In this document: positions 53,001-63,117 of the stretch, piece by piece | Numbering within the stretch: position 1 is the first letter of the stretch | Layout of the letters: every line of letters begins with the position of its first letter | Assembly: GCF_964340395.1 (NCBI RefSeq) | Contig: NC_135559.1 | Span: 13,676,759-13,740,758 of the forward strand | Source of the DNA: Glandiceps talaboti | Taxonomy: Eukaryota; Hemichordata; Enteropneusta; Spengelidae | Direction: 5' to 3' | DNA: 64,000 nt | The notes under the pieces: model-generated | The model's database searches: none | Told to the model about the DNA's origin: nothing | The model's input: the letters and a program-made list of their open reading frames with translations, nothing else | Program-made: the position numbers and the translations under genes

Positions 53001-56000
53001 CGAAGGGCTATATAAACTTCCTGGCACCTGTGATTCCTTATTAGGCTCACATGTCCAAAAGGTCACATTTACAAAATAATCTGTTGACAAACACGGGTAC
53101 AAATTTTCAAAGTTGAGTTTGGAACAAAAGTTCAATTCAATATTATATATAATAATTTTAGTTTATGTCTGTCATAGTTTGTCGATAGCTTGCTTTCCAT
53201 AGTAATACTGTCTTCCAGAGGTGAACAAATCATTTTGTGAACTTTGTGAAGAATCCAGTGGTCCTGCTGAAAGAATTAGTGGTCCCAGGTCCCACTAATG
53301 TGAAAAATTAAATCTTACCTATGAATCTGTATATTCAGACAACTTTTTAACATAGTTATTAACAGTAAGGTACTGGTCCGACGGACCAGACAAGATAAAA
53401 TTTGTGTGGTCCACCCAAAAAAATCGCTAGTCCTGGACCCAGGACCAGTGGATTTGTTCACCCCTGTGACTTCCAATGAGTATAGATTTCAGAAAGAACT
53501 GGAATATAATATACCTTTGTAAATACTTCATACCGTTTTGATGACGTAATAATTTGATCAGCAACTCAATGGCTTGTTTGTCTTTACCTTGACGATAGAA
53601 ACAGGAATTTATGAACATTATCATAAACCAGTCAAAACTTCATTTCAAATACATCATTAAGTTTCTATACACACAACTGAACAAACGTTTACGAGAATTT
53701 TCAATCGAAACTCCAAAATTACTGAAACTCACCATAAATTGTTTTTTTAAAGTTTCTATAAATATTGAAAGGTAATCTGAAACTAGTTTAAAGTCGTTAC
53801 ATGTTGGTCACAGGAAGTAAACTATATATACACACTAGGTCTAATTCAAAACATTCAAAACATTTTGACTTCAGAACCAACAGTTCTGTTCTTTTATTCT
53901 ACACTATTAGCACACAGGGTATACGTGTTTAAGTAAAGACTCTCTCACAGTCCTCGAAGCTTCACATAAATAGCTAAAACTTGGGTTGTTTTGTATGTAT
54001 CTACTGCATAATTGTACTTATATACTAGTATCCCAGTATCCCTAGCCCTGTACTGTGTGCCCTCATCGATCACATAGGGCTAACAACCCAAGTTTTAGCT
54101 ATTTATGCGAAGCTTCGAGGACTGTGAGAGAGTCTAGTTTAAGTACTATGATACTTGTTTAACTTTGATATTTTCTTTACCCTTATATGATGTATTACCT
54201 TTAGACTGTGTTATTACTGTCAATACCATGGTAATAGATTCTTTATGAGCTAGTGATGTCCTCTGGTAAATCATGGAGGCATACTCTAACAGGGCTTTGT
54301 GATGTTCCAAGTTTTCTCTCAGCAAACTCTGTTTAATAAGGAAGTAGAAATTACTATTTTAAACACAAGATTAGTATGACATCAATATGATATGGTTAAA
54401 AGTGATTATCTCAATACCGTCATGCAATGACATGTTATCATTTTTGTTCACATTATAGGAAAAGTCCTGTCAGACTTATTTCTGTCTTGTGTACACTTGT
54501 AGTGATTACTGCTATAAACTTGCATATGATTTGGAGGGGGGGGGGGGGGGGGGGAATGGGTGATAAAATAGTACCTCAGTAACTTACTCAACTTTAAAAT
54601 CTGGTAAAATAAGCCCTACTGCACTGGGCATGTGTTTGGCCATTTTGGTTATTTCCCACATGGGTTTATGGGAAAATCTTGAATGATGACATCATATTTA
54701 CCTAATCCTTTTTGTCTTAAAAATTAAGAAGAATGTCAACACAAAGAGATTGTGGTAAAATATAAATATTTATCTTAAAATCAAACTGACCTGAAGTGAT
54801 CGAAGTCCTTCCGTTTTCTTGCCAGCTTGTAGGAAACTTCTACACAAACCAACCTGTATATCATGTAGTCTGCGTTTACTCATTTTGTCTCTTGAACGCA
54901 TACATGTCGTAAAAGCTAAGAGGGCGTCACGCCCCTGTCGTATCTCAAGATATGTATCGCCGAGCCTGTGGAAAGATGACATGTCAGTGTTTTGACATAA
55001 TGAACTGATGCTTTTACTCAGGTATGAAAGGAAAAAAAAAAAAATAGTTGTGTGTTTCCAATAACATGGCCTCAGAAAATAGGGTAGGTAGGTCAGGATT
55101 TTATTTCATTTTTAATTTTTAAAAATAGTGCTTTGACCAAAAACCAAATGAAATGTCAGTCAGAATAACCATTCTGTGATAGTTTGATGAAATATGTACA
55201 TAGATATCACTGGAGCACGAAAAAATGTACAGGAAGGTCAAGAAGACAAAGAATTTCTTTCCTTTTTGTTTTACATTGTAAAAGTGTCTAAAAATGTTTA
55301 GGGTTGGCGGCTTAAATTTGGATTGGTCGGGTTATCGGTAACACACAATTTTATTTTATTTTGGAGCATTTTATTTTCAGGGCCGAAAGTAGCTACAATC
55401 TATCAAAGGTCAAGGGAGATTTTACATTGTGACCCCTAAGTTTATCACTTGCCTCTTGAATGTTGCAGTAACTATACATATCACATGTCACTACAAATGT
55501 ACACAAATCATAAAATAATTATTATATCTTACATTTGATTGATTTTATAACTGTGTGGATAAAACTCATCTGCTTTCTTGATATAATCCAAAGCTTCGGT
55601 GATCCTCCCAGCCCTTCTGTAGACCCGATCTATAAAAAAAAAACATATGCAAAAATAGTCAAATTGTCTATTTCTTTATATTATAGTCTATTACTGACAG
55701 CCATTAATTTAGCCTTAAAATTACACAGTTTAATTTCAGATATTTATTTAAACAACAGTGACAGCTATTACTTCAGTTTTAAAGTTTGACTTCAGAACAA
55801 TCTTTTTATCTGAACAAATAGAATCGCTCATTCCCTCCCTCACTCACTACATTCACTCTTCCAACCAACCAACCAACCAACCAATAAACCAACCAACCAA
55901 CCAACCAACCAACCAACCAACCAACCAACCAACCAACCAGCCAACCAGCCAACCAGCCACTCAGCTAGTTCACTGTTGGGTTAATTACATATAAAATAAC

Positions 56001-59000
56001 AATACCAAATACATCTACAGACTTGTACATTCATATACCTACACATGCCAATCAATGCTTCTTTACACTTTGGGTTTTCTTCTAGTGCTTTTTCATAAAT
56101 TTCTCTAGCTTTTCTGCAATTACTTTCCTCTAAGTACTTCTTGGCTTTGATCATAACATTTCCACCATCATCATCAGGTTCATCATCATCAGATATTTGT
56201 TCAGCTTTAATACTGTCAAAAGAACAGATTTCTGTATGTCAACCAACCAACCAACCCACCAACCAAACCCACCCACCCATCACCAAGCAACCAACCCATC
56301 CACCCACCCACCAACAACCAACCAACCAACCAACCAACCAACCTATCCACCTACCAACAACCAACCAACCCATCAACCATCCAATCAATCATATACATTT
56401 CTTAAGTGCTGCTGGCCCATGGTTCAGTCTGTTAAAAGGTACAGAAACAGTCACTCCCCACTGAACGTTCACTTGAGTAGACATGTCTTCAAGATGGTTA
56501 TGGGACTATCCACGGCAGCAGCTTAGCTAAAATTTAGGGAGACAATTGCAAAGTTTGGGAGCATGATTGATTGAAAATGCCACATGTATTGTTTCTGAAT
56601 ATGGTTGAAACTAATGCACTCTTGTAAGCTGAATGAAGGGTCGGTCCACTTTTTGTGTATGTATGGATGGACCAGGCTGGAGCTTAGCCATAAACTCATG
56701 TCATGTTTAAAACTGCAGTGGTCACAACAATTTCAAGAACACTGTGTGTTCTGATGAGATAAGTACTGATAGTTATGTGTTTTGTATTGAGAGTAGAGTA
56801 AGAGGTTTGTGGTTGGATCACCTGTGTTTCACATATGACCTTTGTGGCAAAATAATTGGAGGAAATAATTTCAAGCAACCAAACACAATCAAATAACTGT
56901 CAAAAACAACATGGTTTCCAGAATCCAAAACCATACACAGGAGTATTACTACTCAGCTGTCAACCCAAAGCAATAGGGTACAGAAAACAAGTACTCATTG
57001 AGAAAAAAGGTGAACAAGTGTCAGAAACACATGTACATCAGAATTTGACATTTGTGGCTACTTTCTGCACTTCCAGCACAACAAAAATTTCTTTCAGCTC
57101 ATACCCTGGAAACATTTTTTTTTCTGTTTTGAGTCGGTCAGCAAATTTTTTTTTCTTGCTTTAGGCCAGCAACAATCAAATATCCTCCACCCCCCCTGAA
57201 ATCAAATGGTTTACCCCTAAAACAAGCATTAAGATGTGTTATACCTGATTGTTTTCTCTGCTGGTTTGACGACAAGATCCAGTTTGTATCTAGCTGATCC
57301 ACATGGAGGTTTGAAGTCGTCATCATCGTCGCCATCTCCTAATCCAAAGAATGATGCTGGGGCACCTTCAACATGAACTTTATAATCACTCTTAGTTGTT
57401 CCTTCTTTTTTAGATTTCTTTTTAGATTTCACACTAGTATCTGATCTTGATTTGTGTGCACACGCCCCATCACCATCTTTACTCTTTGATTTACTGGCAC
57501 CATTATCTAATGTTTAAACAATATGCAAATTACCTCATTAATATGCAATTAAGCATTGCCTGAGCATACAGTACTGCTATATTACTAAAACCTTCCTGAG
57601 AAGAAAGGCAACTTACAAGCACCCCTACTTGAACATTAATGAGGCAATTTCCATAATAATGTACAGCAGGCTAATTGTCCTGACAGCCTGCTTTCTGTAT
57701 AAAGAAGTCATGTAAATGAGCTCACATCATTATGCAAATTGCCTCAATCATATGCAAATAAGAGTTGCCCAGCTATGTCAGCATACGGTACGTACCCAGG
57801 CCATAGGTTACAGCTATGATCTTTGGAAAAATACCTGTAAATGACATTACATTAATATCATGCAGGTACTAATTTATGGTGTAAGTGTACAAAACATAAC
57901 AAGCATGCAATGAGCTCATAAAGTCTGTTGTGGAACAAAGTTAGCTAATGAATAGAAGACAGCTGATGAATCAAAATATGCAAATTAGCTACTTAATATG
58001 CAGATAAATTTTAACAAAGAACAATACAATTATATTAATATTCTAGTGCCAAATGTTTTGTGACTGGTTTCCCCCTCATTTTAATGATCCACGCAACATA
58101 CCCTAACTTATTTGGAAGCCAACATCACTGAACTGAGAAACATACTTTTCACACCTATTTTTGATGAATCATTTTTCTGAATTGTTGATTTCTCTTCTTT
58201 GTCTGTTTTCCTCATTTCCTCTCCCTCCTCTTTCTCCTCCTTCTTTTCTACATTTTTGCTTACTGTCTCTTCAAGTGGTTGTTGGTCCTTCATCTGAAGT
58301 TTTTCTTGGAGTTCCTTCTCTAGTTTTTCTTGCCGTTCTTCAAATTGTTTTCTTTCAATCTGTACTATTTCTTTCATTTCATCAGTCATGTGATGCACAA
58401 AGACATCAGATTTTTCTTTGATTCTCAAGACACTGTCAAAGGCAGTGAATATCCTGCAGCAGAAAATAATAAACACTTGAAAATACAAATGATATTAACA
58501 GTGATAAAGTTATTTTTGTTCCTTTATCACACTTATGAAATTTTTGACTGCTTCAGCTCACTGAGCATTTGAAATCTAGGTTTGAAGTGACTACATAACT
58601 TTTGTTTGAATCATTCAGACTTCATGAATGTTAGTTGTTTGATCAGGTGACCGAGTGGAGTCACATGACAGTACATCATTGTAAGTAGGTGGTAGATTGT
58701 AACCACAGTTGTGGCTGAGTGATGGATGAAGTTCCCAAATTTTGATGGACTCATGTATTTTCCTAGGCCAATATTTGTCTTCTCTGCCTAGGACTTTTGA
58801 ATACAAAATGAAATGATATCCGTTACCTATATTTACATTTTGGTAATTCAATCACACATCAAAAGTTAATCACAGTCTTTATATACATTCTCATAACAGA
58901 GGTGAATGTGTAGCATAAAACTGGAGAAAATACTGAAAATATTGTTACAGTCCAGAGAAAGGGGTGAGGTTTAGAGGGAGTTATACAACATTAGCAGAAA

Positions 59001-62000
59001 CACCTAATATATATATAATGACTAACACTGAAGTAAAGCACTTTCTCTATGTGCTACACTTCTTTATAGCATTCATATGAAGTGTAAAAGTATACTGTTT
59101 CATTGGTTTATTTACAAGCTCAGCATCTGGCCTTTCTAATGTGGTGAATTAGCAAATGAAACAGTATACTTTTACACTTGATATGGATGCTATAAACAAT
59201 TGTGGTACATGTACATACAGAAAATGCTTTACTTTGGTGTTATATTTAGCTGCACTGCAATTTACAACCCATTGCCTTCATCCTGCCCGCTACAGAGAAC
59301 CAGCTACTTTGTATTTAGTGCTTGACACTATATATTGTAAATTTCACCAGCAGAGTTAATTAGTGTCTTCAAGATAGCGACATAGTAGGAAAAGTAAACA
59401 CATGTCTAGTAAGTAACAATGAGACTTTGTAGCAGTCCAGCCCGCATAATATGCAAATTTAGTTTACGCACTCATGCACTGATTCACATTGTAATTTATA
59501 GTGTTGTATACTGAAGAATTGTGAAAATTAACTACTATAATAATAATTGACAATTAAATTTATATGTATACATTTGATTTTCATTATAAACAATATCATG
59601 TTGGACTGATAGTTTGTGACAAATATTTCAGTGATATCAAAATATCTGACTTTATGTTTATGACACTTGACTGGTGTTCTTGTACGATACACATGTGACT
59701 ATAACGATGTAAATTGGTTGATCCCTGTGCCATAAATTTTAACAATCACCATGAGAATTGAAGTAGTTTGTTTGTTTATTCTGCACACTACACTATGATA
59801 AGTCAAAGTAAAAGTCGTTACATTCTTTAACACCTTGATGTTCTTGGCAGCTATTATAAAAAAAGAGGTTTGTTTCCGTTCAATCTGATTAAAATTTGAT
59901 GTAGGGAACTTACATATAATCCATTATTATACCAAAAAGGTACAGAAAAACAAAATGTCGACATTCTTGTTGTTTAAACTGATACTCCATACAGTATGCT
60001 TTCCCTACCACTTGAAAATTGAGAGCGGGCCTATGAATTTTGTCTTGCTTGATGGAATTTCTATAAATCTGCTAGTAGTTGTACTACACTGATGTAGCTG
60101 TACCCATATATTATACATCCAACATACCTATCTTTGGTTTTCAAGTACAGATCTTTAGAATCCAGTGTTCTAACTTCATTATGTTTTCTGTTGTAGTTTT
60201 CACAAAACAACTGAATTGAAAAAAAAGAAGATATTTAAATGTTATTCCCTAATATTTTTCTTTGTTCAGACAAGGAAAATATGAGTGACCTAAAGGGTCT
60301 TTGTCACTACTCATCTAGTGACTCGTAGTGACAACCCTTAGGTGACAAGTATTTTCCAGCTGAATAAAGAAAAATATTGCAGAATAACATAATTATACAA
60401 GCACCAGTAATATCAAAGAAAAATCGAGGAAAGTAATGGCATTTCTGAACGTTGTGACTCATATTTTCGGACACAGCAGAACCAGTGACATAAACATGCG
60501 TTGTCATGATATAGTCACACGTTGTCGTGGCATAGAATGACCAGAGTATATATTTCATATTTTTCGTTCTAAACGGCTTGTGCATGGTATAATATGAAGT
60601 ATTTGCAATTTCAGACATCGTCACCAAAATCCAAACCAACCAATAGTTTGGTAAGTTGCTGCAAAGGGTCCCTGTATAACTGATATATTGTCTACATATC
60701 TAAAAGCTAGGCAGAATATCCAGAGTCATATATGTCATGTCAAGTAACTTGCGAAAAAACACCAGTGTGTTCACTTGCTAGTAGTAAGCAGGAATGAGAC
60801 AAGTTTCATGCAAAGACATACAATGTACCTGTAACTTGTCAAAGTATAAACACCACATGAGCCCTGGATCCCATAACTCTGTTTACTGATAGAACGCTAT
60901 ACATTACATGCATTTACATACTGAGGTTACTCTTACTGTTACATTATAACTTCAATATATATAAACAAATTGATGGTTTCGTGAACCTACATCAGATGCG
61001 TATCGATTGTAATGGGTTTTTTTACCTAATTTTCTCCTTGCATGAAGTCTTTCCATGGCTCACTCTATTCAAGCAAATGCGCTGATACATTTTCACAAGT
61101 TATAACATGATTTGGAGTATGTAAAACAGCGTTGTTCAGTGTCCTGTCACTTTTCCAAAACTACTGGAAATTCTACCAGCTTAGAATACAAATCATTGCT
61201 TTAAAATTAATGACTGTAATTCTGTAAGTGTCCAATGATAAACTACCTCATAAACATTTTACCACCCACGCAGTTCATTTCACACTTTACTTTCATTTCC
61301 ACTAATGTGTCACCAGACACACCTTAAATAAATCAAATTGATAAAATATTTTAAACAAAGCTGTTTGGTACTTGTCCTTTCAGTTTACTTTCGTTTCAGT
61401 CTTTTCAGCTATGTTCAAATTTCACTCAGATTAAGTTCCCAGTCTTCTTCCTGACAAAGGGGTGGGGTGGGATGGGGCAGGGCAGACAAATCTTCTCAGA
61501 TTGTCCTAAATACATATCATACAGTTCAGTACTCTCCCTGACTAAGGGATGAGGGGACAGACAAACTTTCACTAAGCTTGTCCCTCTAATTCTTCAGACT
61601 AAAGGGGTGGAGTTGGGGTAGGAGTGGGGTGGGGCAGACAAATTTTCAATCAAAGTTCCTCTTAGACTAATACATATCATACATGTCGCTATTCTCCCTG
61701 ATTAGTGGTGGGGTAGGCTAGCTTAGAGACTACGCTATCTGATTCTGACATTCTAGCTTGATTTATATGTTCTGGTAGACGACACTTTCAGTCCACACAT
61801 CCAAGTCTCTGGACTAGGGGTCGGGCAGACAAACTTTTACTCACAATTTCTCCTCTAGTATATTTCATACATGTTAGTATTTCCTCTGACTAAAAAAGTG
61901 TGCAATCACCATCTAAATGAGATCAACATCATAACTACAGTTTTAAAGAAGCAAGCGGCTGGCTACATTGCATTTAAAAAACAGTAAAATAGACAAATAA

Positions 62001-62134
62001 ATTGATACTGTGATGAATTCCATTTACTGTACACTTACCTGGAGTACGTCTTTTACTTTCCCTCCTTTCTCCTCGTCCCATTTCACTACCATAGTGAATT
62101 CCGGGAAAGACTCGATATGCATATAAAACTTCAT
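41143..62134 (-). CDS. TPR protein with C-terminal SGNH-hydrolase-like domain, 17 exons, complete
   Basis: Exons: 62134-62039, 60210-60128, 58453-58155, 57506-57245, 56212-56043, 55629-55533, 54965-54791, 54328-54199, 53587-53515, 52588-52518, 48294-48165, 45959-45859, 45103-44939, 44498-44317, 43603-43403, 42368-42122 and 41216-41143 (TGA). Every junction agrees in phase: 2556 nt, 851 residues. Residues 1-80 (from [13 protein letters not shown]) form a small, possibly ubiquitin-like domain. Residues about 80-160 are a charged coiled coil, and 160-250 are Lys- and Asp-rich. Residues about 260-530 carry TPR-like helices ([58 protein letters not shown]). The C-terminus has SGNH-style blocks: FASDSHC with candidate nucleophile Ser665, MGEIDCRE at 727-733, and [10 protein letters not shown] with Asp830 and His833. 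The likely reaction is ester or acyl hydrolysis, but GEID replaces the usual GxND, so activity is unproven. No signal peptide or membrane segment is visible, so it is probably cytosolic. I do not recognise a named gene. Confidence 0.85.
41380..41700 (+). repeat. Dispersed repeat family E, copy 1
   Basis: CATATTGGATTC triplication, ATTTTGACCTTTATTTCACA and CAGTGACCCCTGATTTTTTT align with the inverse of 46190-46500. It lies in the last intron of the TPR-SGNH gene. Confidence 0.75.
41740..42090 (+). repeat. Dispersed repeat family D, copy 2
   Basis: CCTTGGTTTTCTAAGATAGA, ACCAACATGTTGATACAACA and TAGAGTTCCATGAACTTGCA match the inverse of 35830-36090. The trailing part resembles 35270-35330. Confidence 0.7.
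42445..42845. repeat. 66-bp minisatellite, six units
   Basis: Units repeat TTTTTACTAATTACCAGACT, GGTACATTGTGTTCATCTAC and AAGAAGGCATTTTAGTCACT. Intronic in the TPR-SGNH gene. Confidence 0.93.
43265..43358. mobile_element. Short hairpin element
   Basis: AGGTATATAAAGGTCCCGAA and TTGGGACCTTTACATACCT are inverse arms. An inner GACAAAGTG/CACTTTGTC pair extends the stem. Confidence 0.75.
43674..43727. repeat. (TCAA)n microsatellite
   Basis: About 12 perfect tetranucleotide units. Confidence 0.97.
44214..44305. mobile_element. Fragment related to the right end of the 20.8-kb TIR element
   Basis: The bases GATAACCAGAATACGGCATA near 44285-44304 match the terminal repeat at about 21345-21364 (GATAACCGGAATACGGCGTA). 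The preceding 70 bases show looser similarity in the same order (AAAAC, GTGCCC-like and GCCAAA blocks). It ends about 10 bases from the donor of the TPR-SGNH exon 44498-44317. Confidence 0.5.
44476..44710. repeat. Triplication covering the acceptor and 5' end of a TPR-SGNH exon
   Basis: The exon start and its acceptor (44478-44525) recur near 44570-44615 and 44664-44710 with the same order of words (GTAAGTCACGGCC, AAGGATCTACA, GGTACAAAAATA). The downstream copies carry decoy acceptors but lose the open frame. Confidence 0.85.
46190..46505 (-). repeat. Dispersed repeat family E, copy 2 (inverted)
   Basis: Contains AAAAAAATCAGGGGTCACCA, AGAGGTCAAAATGTCATCAA and AATATGGCCGCCAAACACC, the inverse of 41380-41700. 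Confidence 0.75.
46710..47428. repeat. 27-bp minisatellite, about 26 units
   Basis: Unit core ATGATATATGGTATCTGGTA plus GGGTGGC, with GGTGACACAATATATGATGG insertion variants. The two 240-codon minus-strand frames are repeat translations. Confidence 0.95.
47635..47725. repeat. Dispersed repeat family F (copy also at 50875-50955)
   Basis: Shares GGTCTTATCTCC/GGTCTAATCTCC, TTTCCCCA and GGCTGATAAG with 50875-50955. Intronic in the TPR-SGNH gene. Confidence 0.6.
48240..48545. repeat. Triplication spanning the acceptor of a TPR exon
   Basis: The 5' end of exon 48294-48165 and its acceptor recur at about 48395-48470 and, more decayed, at 48505-48580. The second copy has an acceptor just before 48420, and its frame runs open into the real exon: 126 bases, a potential 42-residue in-frame extension. 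Confidence 0.85.
48600..49880. other. Intron of the TPR-SGNH gene, weak repeats only
   Basis: Blocks with GGAGCCATCCTTTCCCTCAT and GGAGGCATCCTTTCCCTGAT around 49090 and 49235 indicate a decayed duplication of about 150 bp. No exon was recognised. Confidence 0.45.
49885..50025. repeat. (ACTC)n, poly(C) and (CT)n microsatellites
   Basis: About 40 bp of ACTC, a C-run at 49949-49960 and about 60 bp of CT. Intronic. Confidence 0.97.
50100..50870. repeat. Two local duplications in the TPR-SGNH intron
   Basis: AGGTGTTTGTAAAGCATGGA with its flanks occurs at about 50120 and 50250. From 50590 to 50870 a unit with TCGATCATACTAGAGGTGAT, AGTTGGCATGCTA and AATAACAATAAAG occurs three times. Confidence 0.75.
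51100..52300. other. Diverged low-identity repeat region, no exon recognised
   Basis: Words such as CAATTATTACAA, TTCTGTTCTTG and CACACAA recur irregularly, suggesting an old tandem array. The short minus-strand ORF at 51980-51759 has no splice or homology support. Confidence 0.4.
53936..54136. mobile_element. Foldback element
   Basis: Arms AGACTCTCTCACAGTCCTCG, AAGCTTC and TAGCTAAAACTTGGGTTGTT are inversely repeated at 54085-54136, with a loop of about 105 bases. A fragment of an arm occurs at 1396-1425. Confidence 0.85.
55856..55965. repeat. (CCAA)n microsatellite
   Basis: About 25 units of AACC/CCAA. A second interrupted CCAA/CCAC-rich tract lies at 56238-56395 on the far side of exon 56212-56043. 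Confidence 0.95.
57520..58020. other. Intron with repeated ATGCAAAT words
   Basis: The words ATATGCAAAT and TATGCAAATTGCCTCA recur in both orientations within 500 bp of the TPR-SGNH intron. This may be a decayed repeat like that at 15.1-16.0 kb. Confidence 0.4.
59018..59250. mobile_element. Foldback element with arms of about 85 bp
   Basis: The arms pair from about 59018-59104 with 59154-59250. The innermost 23 bases are perfect (AGTGTAAAAGTATACTGTTT plus CAT against its inverse). The loop is about 50 bases. Confidence 0.85.
60240..60378. mobile_element. Hairpin element family G, copy 1
   Basis: CTAATATTTTTCTTTGTTCA and its inverse TGAATAAAGAAAAATATTG flank GGAAAATA, GACCTAAAGGG and GTAGTGACAA blocks. 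Copies at 62330-62482 and, decayed, 43095-43240. Confidence 0.8.
61435..61890. repeat. Degenerate tandem repeat of about 120 bp, four units
   Basis: GGGGTGGGGTGGGATGGGGC-type segments, GCAGACAAA and ATACATATCATACA recur with heavy divergence in the first intron of the TPR-SGNH gene. Confidence 0.7.
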
Positions 62135-62329
62135 CTTTGTTTTTTCTATACTGTCAAATCATGCCTGTTAAGAAGACAATATATTTCATGATTTTTTAAA
62201 ATGAATTTCTACATCATGACAACCAGTGTCTATGTCATTGTTCCGTGATACTTGAAAAATGAGTCAAAACATTCAAAATCAATATTATTTTTCTTGATTT
62301 TTCATGAATTATGTTTGAGGTGGTATAAT

Positions 62330-62482
62330 TATATTATTCTCTAATATTTTCCTTTCATTCAGCTGGAAAATACTCATGACCTAAGGGTTGTCACTACTCC
62401 TCTAGCAACTCGTAGTGACAAGGCCCCTTAGGTCACTCATATTTCCTTGGCTGAACGAAGAAAAATATTGGGGAACAATATC
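62330..62482. mobile_element. Hairpin element family G, copy 2
   Basis: CTCTAATATTTTCCTTTCAT and the inverse CGAAGAAAAATATTGGGGA, with GACCTAAGGGTTGTCACTAC and its partner between. It lies just upstream of the TPR-SGNH start. Confidence 0.8.
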
Positions 62483-62496
62483 TAAATATTACTCAC

Positions 62497-62578
62497 TTTT
62501 GCAAGTACAACAACTGTAATATCTGCTGCCTTGAGAGTTGCGTATGTCAAAGGATGTACTTTGTTACAAACAAAACCT
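62497..62578 (-). CDS. Possible exon of unknown affiliation
   Basis: On the minus strand an acceptor (TTATTTGCAG) is followed by 82 open bases, coding FVCNKVHPLTYATLKAADIT and six more residues, then a GTGAGT donor. Only one frame is open. The phase does not join simply to the TPR-SGNH exon at 62134, so it may be an untranslated or alternative upstream exon, part of another gene, or chance. Confidence 0.3.
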
Positions 62579-62873
62579 GCAAATAATCTATAAACGACAA
62601 GGAACAGGACTGGGGAGGGGGAGGTATGGACTGTGTTTGTTTAATCTTATCATCCTTATTAACACTGCTAGGTAACAATGTTAGACCTATTTCTGGTTAT
62701 CTTTACATTGCTGATAGCAAAGACAAAAATAAAAAATAATTCTTAAATTTTTCAAGGACAACAAAAGTTTGATAATATTTAACTTCATGAAGTTGTTTTC
62801 GCATTGCACCCAAATTTTCAAGTAGCTCACCAAAGCTTTCGCCAGGTATCCACCATGGCTTCGTCTGTGTTTT

Positions 62874-63117
62874 CTGAAGTCATGACACATGTCCATAGAC
62901 CCTCCACCAACGTATAATCTCTTCTCGTCTTTTGCGAGATTTTATGTGTGATTTATGTAGTGTCACAAGGTTTTTACACCCAGGACAGGAAGTCTTCATT
63001 ACCGCTATAGTAACAGGATTAATTAAACTTAATGTATGCAAACAGAGTTCGTTTCATTGGAAATGCCGCAGTTGTGTATCCTGTTGATGGAGGGTCTATG
63101 CACATGTCTGACTTCAG
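62874..63117. mobile_element. Inverted repeat with arms of about 34 bp
   Basis: CATAGACCCTCCACC with its flanks at 62874-62908 pairs with GATGGAGGGTCTATG at 63085-63117. The 175-bp interior holds a 39-codon minus-strand ORF. Confidence 0.65.

Noticed and set aside
56037-56043. Donor at 56038-56037 for the TPR exon
   Set aside because: It leaves phase 2, which leads to an early stop in the next exon. The donor GTAGGT at 56042 gives phase 1 and an open frame.
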